DNA of 64,000 nucleotides from JAHBNG01 sp039028975 (GTDB taxonomy: Bacteria > Chloroflexota > Anaerolineae > Caldilineales > Caldilineaceae): assembly GCA_039028975.1 (NCBI GenBank), contig JBCCHB010000002.1:1-64000 (forward strand), written 5' to 3'. Below the pieces are notes generated by a model. The model saw nothing but the letters and a program-made list of their open reading frames with translations. It made no database searches and had not been told where the DNA came from. Within the stretch, counting starts at the first letter, position 1; every line of letters begins with the position of its first letter. Shown here one piece after another: positions 8,204 through 15,492 of this stretch. The position numbers were made by a program, and so were the translations under genes.

Positions 8204-10042
8204 ATGAGTCAGACACCTTTGGAAATTGGGCATTCAACTTCTCTTGGCGCAGGCAGCGAAGGAAACCATACGGCCCAGACCATTGCAGAAATTGACCACG
8301 AAGGCCAGAGTATATGGGGCATTGTTCTAGCATCGGGCAAGGGCTTAATGCCTGATGGGACGCCGTCAAGTCAATTTGCTGTATCGCAAATTTATAACGG
8401 GTTATTTCAGCACGCTGAGTCTCTTGAAGTTCGTCTGAGTGAAGCCATTCTTCTCGCCAATCAAGAAATTTATTACTACACTAATGAGTGGGATATTCAC
8501 AATCGACCTCAGGTATCCGTATTAATTGCTGCGATTCATCATAATACCCTCAATCTTGCCTATGTTGGCAATGTTGTTGCGCATGTATGGAGGAATGACG
8601 TTAGCCTCCCGATAAGTGCCAACCACAATCGGTACAGCGCGGCCCACCATGTTAGAGGAATCAATAACCGAGATCGGCTGGGTATTTACCCTGAAGTAGA
8701 TGTGCGCAATGTCATCGTTGATCAGCCTCGTTCTGCAAACATCCAGAAGGACAACAATGGTTCTCCAGTTCGGGCGTATTCAATCTTTCGGCCAGGGACC
8801 ATTCTTATTCTCTCTACGAGTGAAATTCAAACGCAATTCATTGGCGATACAATTAAAAGAATAGGTCCCTTTACAGATGCAAATGCCTTAGCAAACGAAC
8901 TTGTTACACTATCACCCGCCATAAACAAAGAAGATGATGTCAGTTCGATTGTTATACGATACACCCCTACAACAAACAAACGCAAGAAAAGCAATCGCCT
9001 CCTCGCCTTACTGTTTAGTTCTCTTTTTTTTGTCTTCGTTATAGGTTTGGCCGTCTTTATAAGGCCAAAGGTGACATCATCCTTACGTATTGCGGAGCCG
9101 GCTATACAACCTAGTGCTCTATACCTTAACCCCTTTGAAAATGACCGTAGTATAGCAGTCCAATTCCTTGACTCCAGTAGCTTAGAGACGAGCCAACGGC
9201 CAGGCAAGGGACCGGCCAACGAACCCACAGGGAATATGCCAGAAAATCTTCCCGTAAGCGCCAAATTGGGTCGCATACAAGAGTCATTACCATCGACCCT
9301 CTCCCCCCAAAATCCGACAGTTAGCCCATTGCTAAGAAAAGCACAACCGAAGAGTAAAGCCATCTTACTAACATCCCAAAACGATGAGAATGATGTGGCG
9401 CCACTTGATCTATTTGACAAAGAAATTGTATTGGTTTCGACAAGTACACCCGTTCGTTTGGCCACCTCTGTATGGAGAGCCACTGATACAGCAGCTGTAC
9501 AGACTCCCACTCCCTTTCAAAAAGTCGTACTGAAACCAACGACTACTCCACAATCGAGCCAGATAAGCAACTCCACAGAAACGAATGCTCTGGTAGGGAC
9601 GCAAATACCAGTCGTTGCTGTGAAAACGCCTTACACAGACGATCTGGCAAGTACCGTACCAGCAGCAGAGAGCAGAATACGTGTTCAATTGCTTAGGCCC
9701 TTAGAAGGAGCGAATACAAGAAGCCGTCAGATTTTTCAGTGGTCGTATTCTGGTGAGTTGTCAGAACAAGAGAAATTTGAGGTCATATTCTGGAAAGATG
9801 GCCAAGATCCCATGCTTCACGGGTTTGGCATTGCAGCTCCGGTGCGCAACTCAAGCGTCACGGTCGATTTTAATACGTTGATTCGACAAATATCGATCTT
9901 TCAAAGCAACTTTTCGTATCGTTGGGGAGTCATTCTAGTTAGTGAAAATCCCTATGAGCGAATACAATTCTTAGCAGGAGGGCGGGAGTTTCTCTTTCTA
10001 CTTATTGAGCCAGACTCGAAACTCAGCACTACCCATGAGTAA
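8204..10042 (+). CDS. Membrane-anchored PP2C-like pseudophosphatase
   Basis: Residues 1-255 resemble a PP2C/Stp1 phosphatase fold: GIVLASGKGLMPDGTPSSQFAV, LNLAYVGNVVAHVWRN, FRPGTILILSTSEI and DDVSSIVIRY fall in family order. The usual metal-binding DGMGG, GDSR and SDG motifs are replaced by ASGKG, GNVV and STSE, and only the final Asp pair remains, so metal-dependent catalysis is unlikely. A basic patch and one transmembrane helix follow (about 262-286). A long Thr/Ser/Pro-rich stalk then leads to a C-terminal Ig/FN3-like domain, around residue 495 to the end, starting RVQLLRPLEGANTRSRQIFQW. The topology implies a cytoplasmic sensor or binding domain joined to an extracellular domain. The family assignment is an inference from motif order. 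Confidence 0.6.
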   Translation: MSQTPLEIGHSTSLGAGSEGNHTAQTIAEIDHEGQSIWGIVLASGKGLMPDGTPSSQFAVSQIYNGLFQHAESLEVRLSEAILLANQEIYYYTNEWDIHNRPQVSVLIAAIHHNTLNLAYVGNVVAHVWRNDVSLPISANHNRYSAAHHVRGINNRDRLGIYPEVDVRNVIVDQPRSANIQKDNNGSPVRAYSIFRPGTILILSTSEIQTQFIGDTIKRIGPFTDANALANELVTLSPAINKEDDVSSIVIRYTPTTNKRKKSNRLLALLFSSLFFVFVIGLAVFIRPKVTSSLRIAEPAIQPSALYLNPFENDRSIAVQFLDSSSLETSQRPGKGPANEPTGNMPENLPVSAKLGRIQESLPSTLSPQNPTVSPLLRKAQPKSKAILLTSQNDENDVAPLDLFDKEIVLVSTSTPVRLATSVWRATDTAAVQTPTPFQKVVLKPTTTPQSSQISNSTETNALVGTQIPVVAVKTPYTDDLASTVPAAESRIRVQLLRPLEGANTRSRQIFQWSYSGELSEQEKFEVIFWKDGQDPMLHGFGIAAPVRNSSVTVDFNTLIRQISIFQSNFSYRWGVILVSENPYERIQFLAGGREFLFLLIEPDSKLSTTHE

Positions 10043-10083
10043 AAACCAGTAGATTGCCGTTCCTCTTCTAACCCAACATACAA

Positions 10084-10172
10084 TATAAATGGTCAGGAAA
10101 AACCTGTCCTCTTTTCGGGATTTTCTAGACTATTCCGGACAAAGGTCAGGGCAATTTTTCCGGCGGACTATA
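10084..10172. repeat. Family B palindromic repeat, copy B3
   Basis: Starts TATAAATGGTCAGGAAAAAC and ends AATTTTTCCGGCGGACTATA. It lies in the leader of the methyltransferase gene at 10198. Confidence 0.75.
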
Positions 10173-10197
10173 TAGCCACCACAAAGGAGAAATAGCT

Positions 10198-10959
10198 ATG
10201 AGCAAGAAAGCGGTTCAATCTTTTTTTGGTACCAATGCTGCGGCCTACGCTACGAGCAAGGTTCATGCCAAGGGTGCCAGTTTACAGAGACTTGTTGAAT
10301 TAGTCCGCCCTGAACCTCAATGGAGCGCGTTGGATATTGCAACAGCGGCTGGTCATACAGCATTTATCTTTGCCCCCCACGTGGCCCACGTCACGGCTAC
10401 GGATCTCACGCCCGAGATGTTAGCGGTTGCTTCTGATCTAGCTAAAGAGAAAGATATACAAAACGTCTCCTTTGAAGAAGCGGACGCAGAAGCACTTCCC
10501 TATGATGACAACTCGTTTGATCTCGTAACGTGCCGGATTGCCCCCCATCATTTTCCCCACATTGACCGATTTGTAAGCGAAAGTTTCCGTGTGCTGCGCC
10601 CTGGCGGAGTCTTTGCCCTTGTTGATAATGTGTCGCCAGATGATACCAAAGCGGCAATAGACTACAACCATTTTGAAAAAGAGCGTGATAACAGTCACGT
10701 CCGGTGTTTAACTATTGCAGAATGGCAACAGATCATTACCGCGCGTGGATTCACAGTTCAATCGGTAGAGACAGCCGATAAGGAGATGGAATTCGCGAGT
10801 TGGGTTGATCGATTCGAGATTAGTGATTCGACAAAGAGCCAGTTACGGGAGCTTCTACTAAACTCATCGGGGCCACTGGCTGACTTCCTCCGACCAGCAT
10901 CCGACGAGCATGGTTTGCGATTCTATCTGACAGAGGCACTCATTGTTGCAAAGAAGTGA
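10198..10959 (+). CDS. Class I SAM-dependent methyltransferase
   Basis: A 253-residue soluble methyltransferase of the UbiE/Methyltransf_11 type. Motif I is ALDIATAAGHTAFIFA, where the usual DxGxGxG is loosened to DIATAAGH; motif II is VTATDLTPEMLAVA; motif III region is EEADAEALPYDDNSFDLVTCRIAPHHFPH; then FRVLRPGGVFALVDNV. Such enzymes methylate small molecules or lipids; the substrate cannot be read from sequence. The ATG has a good AAAGGAG site eight bases upstream. It is flanked by repeats B3 and A5 and appears monocistronic. Confidence 0.85.
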   Translation: MSKKAVQSFFGTNAAAYATSKVHAKGASLQRLVELVRPEPQWSALDIATAAGHTAFIFAPHVAHVTATDLTPEMLAVASDLAKEKDIQNVSFEEADAEALPYDDNSFDLVTCRIAPHHFPHIDRFVSESFRVLRPGGVFALVDNVSPDDTKAAIDYNHFEKERDNSHVRCLTIAEWQQIITARGFTVQSVETADKEMEFASWVDRFEISDSTKSQLRELLLNSSGPLADFLRPASDEHGLRFYLTEALIVAKK

Positions 10960-11013
10960 GAATGTAACATTAGCAGTTCTACCGAAACAACAAAATATCA
11001 AAACATTAGTGGT

Positions 11014-11048
11014 CATACTGCGGTCGTTTTCAAACGAGGCTGAGTATG
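11014..11048. repeat. Minimal family A element (35 bp), copy A5
   Basis: The outer ends of family A are joined directly: CATACTGCGGTCGTTTTC then AAACGAGGCTGAGTATG. The whole inner stem and loop are missing, as if deleted between the two inner repeats. Confidence 0.65.
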
Positions 11049-11152
11049 GAACCTCCTGATTCTCAACATGATCAACATATCCTCTTAATATTATCTGAAA
11101 AAGTTAGCAGTACACTTGGAACAGCACAGTCAGTTGAAACGTGTGCAGTCCA

Positions 11153-11247
11153 CATCTCCTACATCTCCATCCATCGTAAACGGATCGGGTAGGTACTCAG
11201 CCTGAGTCACCACACGAATCTAAGTAGTTGGAGATGATTGGGAGATG
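11153..11247. repeat. Imperfect inverted repeat
   Basis: CATCTCCTACATCTCCA (11153-11169) pairs imperfectly with TGGAGATGATTGGGAGATG (11229-11247). It lies in the 430-bp gap before the RGG-rich protein gene and could be a regulatory palindrome or a worn element. Nothing else is evident in this gap apart from A5. Confidence 0.4.
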
Positions 11248-11389
11248 CGGCTATCGTTCGCAACATGTGTTACTTAATTTTCTTAGATATAGCCAGATAG
11301 AATTTGCCTCCCCTTTTTTTGATTTTCAGGCTGAACCAAACAGAAGTTGAGGCATAATGAATCTGGTAGACTACAAGGAGTCTGAAGAT

Positions 11390-12214
11390 ATGTTCAATAC
11401 AAAAAATATACGACGAATCGTCATCGGTACAGCGGCTAGTTTAACATTGGTCACGGGTTTGGTATGGAGCAGTGGTTTCCCAGTTGAAAGAGTACTGGCT
11501 CAGGCCGTTCCAACTCAGTTAGAGGAAGGAAACGTCTTCCAAGTCCAAGATGGACGCGGTCGCGGTGGCAACTTTGGTTTTAGCAATCGAGGGAATGGTC
11601 AGTCTAGGCGAGGTGGATTTGGTCAGCGAGGTGGTTCATCTTTTCTGCTAGCGAACGCACTAGGTGTAACCCCAGTCCAGCTTCAGGAAGCCCAGGAAAG
11701 TGCAAAGAATGCGTTAATTGATCAGGCTGCAGCGGCTGGCGTTATCACCCCGGAACAAGCCGCGCAGTTGAAGGAAGGTCAGCGGCCAACGGGGGATGTC
11801 TCTGGTTTACGTACATTCATGGCTGATGCAGATCGCGATGCAGCTTTAGCACAGGCACTGGATATCACGCCAGAGGCCCTGGCAACGGCAAAGGACAATA
11901 TGGTTCAAATGGGTGTGGATGCCGGTCTGATTACCCAGGAACAGGGCAACCAGATGCTCCTACACCAAAAGATCCGGGAGGCGACGAAAGCAGCCATGGA
12001 ACAGGCCATTAATGAAGCCGTTGCAGAAGGGTTAATCACTCAAGAAGAGGCGGATCAGATGCTCAGTGGTCGTGGCAGGTTTGGCCCCGACCGAGGTGGT
12101 CGTCGCGGTGGTCCAAGTGGTTTCCGTCAGGGTCCTGGCAACAATTTTGGTGGTTTTGACGGTGGCCCACAAGGCAGAACAGCACCTGATAATGCATTCT
12201 TTAGCAACCTATAG
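11390..12214 (+). CDS. Secreted RGG-rich repeat protein (DUF2680-like)
   Basis: An exported protein: the N-terminus MFNTKNIRRIVIGTAASLTLV reads as a signal peptide, with likely cleavage after VERVLAQA. The mature part is flanked by Gly/Arg-rich tracts (RGRGGNFGFSNRGNG near the start, RFGPDRGGRRGGPSGF near the end). Between them lie three related helical units, each containing an [AG]-[LV]-I-T-x-E-[EQ]-x-x-x-[QM]-L motif (GVITPEQAAQL, GLITQEQGNQML, GLITQEEADQML). These recall DUF2680-like secreted proteins. The function is unknown. The ATG at 11390 has AAGGAG upstream; a frame start at 11357 is possible. A two-component system follows downstream. Confidence 0.6.
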   Translation: MFNTKNIRRIVIGTAASLTLVTGLVWSSGFPVERVLAQAVPTQLEEGNVFQVQDGRGRGGNFGFSNRGNGQSRRGGFGQRGGSSFLLANALGVTPVQLQEAQESAKNALIDQAAAAGVITPEQAAQLKEGQRPTGDVSGLRTFMADADRDAALAQALDITPEALATAKDNMVQMGVDAGLITQEQGNQMLLHQKIREATKAAMEQAINEAVAEGLITQEEADQMLSGRGRFGPDRGGRRGGPSGFRQGPGNNFGGFDGGPQGRTAPDNAFFSNL

Positions 12215-12224
12215 AGTTTGTGAC

Positions 12225-12309
12225 TATACTCAGCTTCGTTTGAGAACAGTAGTTTAGACTGTCTAGTAGAGCATCAGAAAACTACCGTTCTAAAAACGAC
12301 CGCAGTATA
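12225..12309. repeat. Family A palindromic repeat, copy A6
   Basis: An 85-bp copy starting TATACTCAGCTTCGTTTG, 10 bases after a stop codon, with GTCTAGTAGAGC in the loop and ending AAAACGACCGCAGTATA. Its last four bases, TATA, are also the first four bases of repeat B4. Confidence 0.9.
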
Positions 12310-12397
12310 GTCCGCCAGAAAAGTCTTGTCCCGACTCTTGTCTAATCTACCCTGAAAAGCCCAAAAAGGGAGGACAGAACTTTTCTGGCCATCTATA
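12306..12397. repeat. Family B palindromic repeat, copy B4
   Basis: The cleanest B copy: TATAGTCCGCCAGAAAAG at the left, CTTTTCTGGCCATCTATA at the right (91% identical as inverted repeats by eye), core TTGTCCCGAC. It abuts A6 with a shared TATA. Confidence 0.9.
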
Positions 12398-12408
12398 TAA
12401 GTCCATCG

Positions 12409-12441
12409 TGTCGGTCGTCTTAATGCGATCGGCATTTTTTT
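12409..12441 (+). terminator. Intrinsic terminator
   Basis: TGTCGGTCG pairs (with G-U pairs) with CGATCGGCA, followed by a run of seven T. It lies after the A6-B4 tandem and before the response regulator. Confidence 0.7.
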
Positions 12442-12586
12442 GTTGCGTTGTGTTCAGAATGAAAACCACGGATTTCAAGTTGGTTTCATGGTAGAGTGGC
12501 TATTGTGAGCAAATAGCAATTTAAGCCATTGCTCAATCTTCCAACGCTCTGCAATTTACCAGTGGTGCGTTTTATAGGAATATCGA

Positions 12587-13273
12587 ATGTCCAAAACCAT
12601 ACTGATTGTCGACGATTCTCGAGATTTACGCACCATGGTCAAAGCATACATGGAACAGGAAGGCTATTGCGTTTTAACAGCGGCCAATGGAAAACTTGCT
12701 TTGGAGATTACCCATACTGTGCAACCGGATCTCATCCTCTTGGATCTAATGATGCCAGAGATGGATGGCTACGAATTTATCCGTCAATTTGCCCGTGAGC
12801 ACGATACACCGATCATTGTATTGACGGCAAAACCTGACGAAAATGATAAAATTCTTGGCCTTGAATTAGGTGCAGATGACTATGTCACCAAGCCCTTCAG
12901 TCCACGAGAGTTAACCGCCCGGGTGCGCGCTGTGTTGCGACGTTTTGCAAAAGCCAATGCTGACTCAGAACTCATCCAACTAGACGGCTTGACATTAAAT
13001 CACCAAACCCGACAGGTAATGGTCAACGATCAGTTGGTAAATCTCACGCCTTCAGAATTCGACCTACTTGCCGTTTTGATGAGAGAACCGGGGCGGGTCT
13101 TTTCCCGAATGGATCTCCTTGAGCGGATCCAAGGCCATGCATACGAAGGATATGAACGCACCATTGACGTCCATATCCGCAATTTACGCACCAAGATTGA
13201 ACCCGAACCTGGATCGCCGACGTATGTAGAGACTGTTTATGGGGTCGGCTACCGTTTGGGTGTGAGTCGCTAA
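12587..13273 (+). CDS. OmpR/PhoB-type response regulator
   Basis: A two-domain regulator of 228 residues. The receiver domain has the acidic pair DD at 9-10, the phosphoacceptor Asp53 in LILLDLMMPEMDG, Thr80 and Lys102 in DYVTKPF. The C-terminal winged helix ends with the OmpR signature ERTIDVHIRNLRTKIE and YVETVYGVGYRLG. It should bind DNA as a dimer after phosphorylation by the histidine kinase encoded 86 bases downstream. Targets are unknown; the adjacent secreted RGG protein gene is a possible one (inference). Confidence 0.95.
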   Translation: MSKTILIVDDSRDLRTMVKAYMEQEGYCVLTAANGKLALEITHTVQPDLILLDLMMPEMDGYEFIRQFAREHDTPIIVLTAKPDENDKILGLELGADDYVTKPFSPRELTARVRAVLRRFAKANADSELIQLDGLTLNHQTRQVMVNDQLVNLTPSEFDLLAVLMREPGRVFSRMDLLERIQGHAYEGYERTIDVHIRNLRTKIEPEPGSPTYVETVYGVGYRLGVSR

Positions 13274-13359
13274 TATACTCGCGGTCATGATTAAATAACA
13301 CCGCTATATGAGAGAAAAATGTTACTTTCTGCGGAGCTTGGGCACAGGAAGATCAACGA

Positions 13360-14826
13360 ATGCGTTCAATTACAGGAAAATTGATTCTAGCCTTTTTGGC
13401 TGTCAGTGTACTCGGGACGATTCTGGTTGCCTTCGTAACCTATGGGCGCGCACAGAATGAGTTCCGTTACTTTGTTACCCGTGGTTATGAACAGAATCTT
13501 GTCAGGCAATTGACCTTCTATTACCAGGCGAAAGATTCTTGGGATAATATTGATCGTGTAATGGCGCGCCAGCGTAACGGTAACCGTTGGCAAGATCTTC
13601 CCAGTGATTCTTCTAGTAGCTCTGATGGCAACGCTAACAGAACCTCAGATGTGGCTAATTCACCTAGCAGGCGGCTGACGCCAGTACATAGACGATTTCA
13701 AAGTCTGCTGGCCGATACATCGGGCATCATCTTGGTAGGGAACGAAGAACGGGCGAACGGTTCCCACTTAACGGGGGCGGAGATTCGGCGAGCTACACCG
13801 ATTATCGTGAATGAGGAAGTCGTTGGTTTATTGCTCGTCAATCCTCCCTCTGATCTATTGCAAGGCCAGGCGGAACGCTTCTTTCTGACACGTTTTGGGC
13901 GTGCAGTTATATTGGGCACCATTGGTGGAACGGCCTTAGCCCTTCTGTTGGGTATTTTGTTGGCTCGAACCCTGACTGAACCCTTGAAGGAGTTAAAAGA
14001 GGCCACCCAATCCATCGCGGCAGGTGATTTAGGCGGGCAAGTATCAGTCCACTCGAAAGATGAGCTTGGGGCGTTGGCCGATTCCTTCAATTCCATGAGT
14101 TTGCAACTACAACAATCTAACCAGCTACGTCAGCAGATGACAGCCGATATTGCCCACGATCTACGGACGCCGCTGAGTTTGATCTTAGGCTATACAGAAG
14201 CACTCCATGACGGCAAGCTCGATGGAACCCCTGAAATGTATGAGACACTTCATCGTCAAGCAAATCACTTGAGTCGGTTAGTCGATGATTTACGTGTCCT
14301 TTCTTTGGCTGATGCCGGAGAGTTGTTGTTGAAACGCCAGATGATTCATCCACAGCAGCTATTGGAACAAGCGGTCATGGCCCATCAAGGGAAGGCGGCC
14401 GAGAAGCAGATTACCCTCTCAGGTGAAGCTGGTGACGCTTTGCCAGAGATTGATGTGGATCCAGAGCGAATCATGCAGGTGCTGAGTAACCTGATAAGCA
14501 ACGCTGTACGCCACACTAACCCAGATGGGACCATCCATCTTCAAGCACAGGTCCACGATAATTCGGTACATCTGCGGGTTCGAGATACCGGCAGCGGCAT
14601 CGCCCCACAAGACATGCCCGGCGTCTTTGAGCGATTCTATCGAGCAGATAGGACTCGAACTCAAGAAGGTGCATCAGGATTGGGGTTGCCAATCGCCAGA
14701 TCTATTGTTGAAGCTCATGGTGGTACCATTGATGTGGCCAGCACGCTTGGCGTTGGAACAACCTTCACAGTAGCATTGCCTATTCGCAGTGGCATTTTAT
14801 CGAATCCCGATTATTTATCCCAATAG
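13360..14826 (+). CDS. HAMP-domain sensor histidine kinase
   Basis: A 488-residue inner-membrane kinase. TM1 lies at residues 7-27 and TM2 at about 182-202, with an extracytoplasmic sensor between them that includes a Ser/Asp/Asn-rich patch. A HAMP linker (LARTLTEPLKELKEAT) is followed by the H box ADIAHDLRTPLSLILGYTE, with His near residue 265. The ATPase has N box LSNLISNAVRHT, G1 DTGSGI, F box VFERFYRAD and G2 GASGLGLPIA. All catalytic features are intact. It is paired with the response regulator just upstream and is BaeS-like in layout. Confidence 0.95.
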   Translation: MRSITGKLILAFLAVSVLGTILVAFVTYGRAQNEFRYFVTRGYEQNLVRQLTFYYQAKDSWDNIDRVMARQRNGNRWQDLPSDSSSSSDGNANRTSDVANSPSRRLTPVHRRFQSLLADTSGIILVGNEERANGSHLTGAEIRRATPIIVNEEVVGLLLVNPPSDLLQGQAERFFLTRFGRAVILGTIGGTALALLLGILLARTLTEPLKELKEATQSIAAGDLGGQVSVHSKDELGALADSFNSMSLQLQQSNQLRQQMTADIAHDLRTPLSLILGYTEALHDGKLDGTPEMYETLHRQANHLSRLVDDLRVLSLADAGELLLKRQMIHPQQLLEQAVMAHQGKAAEKQITLSGEAGDALPEIDVDPERIMQVLSNLISNAVRHTNPDGTIHLQAQVHDNSVHLRVRDTGSGIAPQDMPGVFERFYRADRTRTQEGASGLGLPIARSIVEAHGGTIDVASTLGVGTTFTVALPIRSGILSNPDYLSQ

Positions 14827-15492
14827 CGCAAAAACCTCAAACGATTCCCTGTATGGATATTCCTCCATAGTATTTGCCCAATCTCCTTGATCCATAACTG
14901 AAAATACTTAAGCAATGCGGTAGGTCGGATACCTTTAGGTATCTTGCATGTATCGTCAGAAAAGTCCCACGAGGCGCGCTATCTCGGCTCTCATAGGTCC
15001 TTATTTCGGTGAAACCTCCTTAGTTTCCTGACCGGCTAACCCCATTATCCACCCTCATCGCTTTGTCAGAATAACGTATGGCGCTCCGTCGTATGACTGA
15101 TGCCGAGTTCACAACTAAATTGTAAAATGAATTCAGGGAAATCTTAGGATGGATATCCTATCACCCAAAATCCTTGCGGTACCAGCACCCTAAATTATTG
15201 GCAATGATTTGTTCCGAAACGCCCAATTCCCTCCCCACTGCTCAAAGGGAACCTCATCTTTAGAAATGGTTGTCTGAAGCAGTTTGAGAACATCGACTTT
15301 TCATCCTAGCATATGGCTCTTTTGAAGAATGAATTTTTTTCACATTGCAATTCATAATCCCATAAAATCGTTCCCAGCTTATCGTGTATACCTAAAGTCT
15401 TGGAATACTCACTCGGGCAAAATCTACTCGTGTATTGTCGTAATGCCATCTCTCGATCTCCAGATGGAGCGAAGTATAGAGGAGCACTTATT
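14827..15492. other. Long intergenic region before giant surface gene
   Basis: About 660 bp with no convincing gene. It holds a diverged family B copy (14951-15040) and a small hairpin GATACC/GGTATC near 14920-14935. Its AT-rich 3' part (15300-15400) presumably contains the promoter of the surface protein gene; no clear -35/-10 pair could be assigned. Confidence 0.5.
14951..15040. repeat. Diverged family B repeat, copy B5
   Basis: Left part TATCGTCAGAAAAGTCCC and right part TTAGTTTCCTGACCGGCTA resemble B ends, but the centre has diverged. It is a weak match. Confidence 0.4.

Noticed and set aside
8827..9510. 227-residue antisense frame in the PP2C-like gene
   Set aside because: Lies wholly inside a long intact gene and shows no domain pattern.
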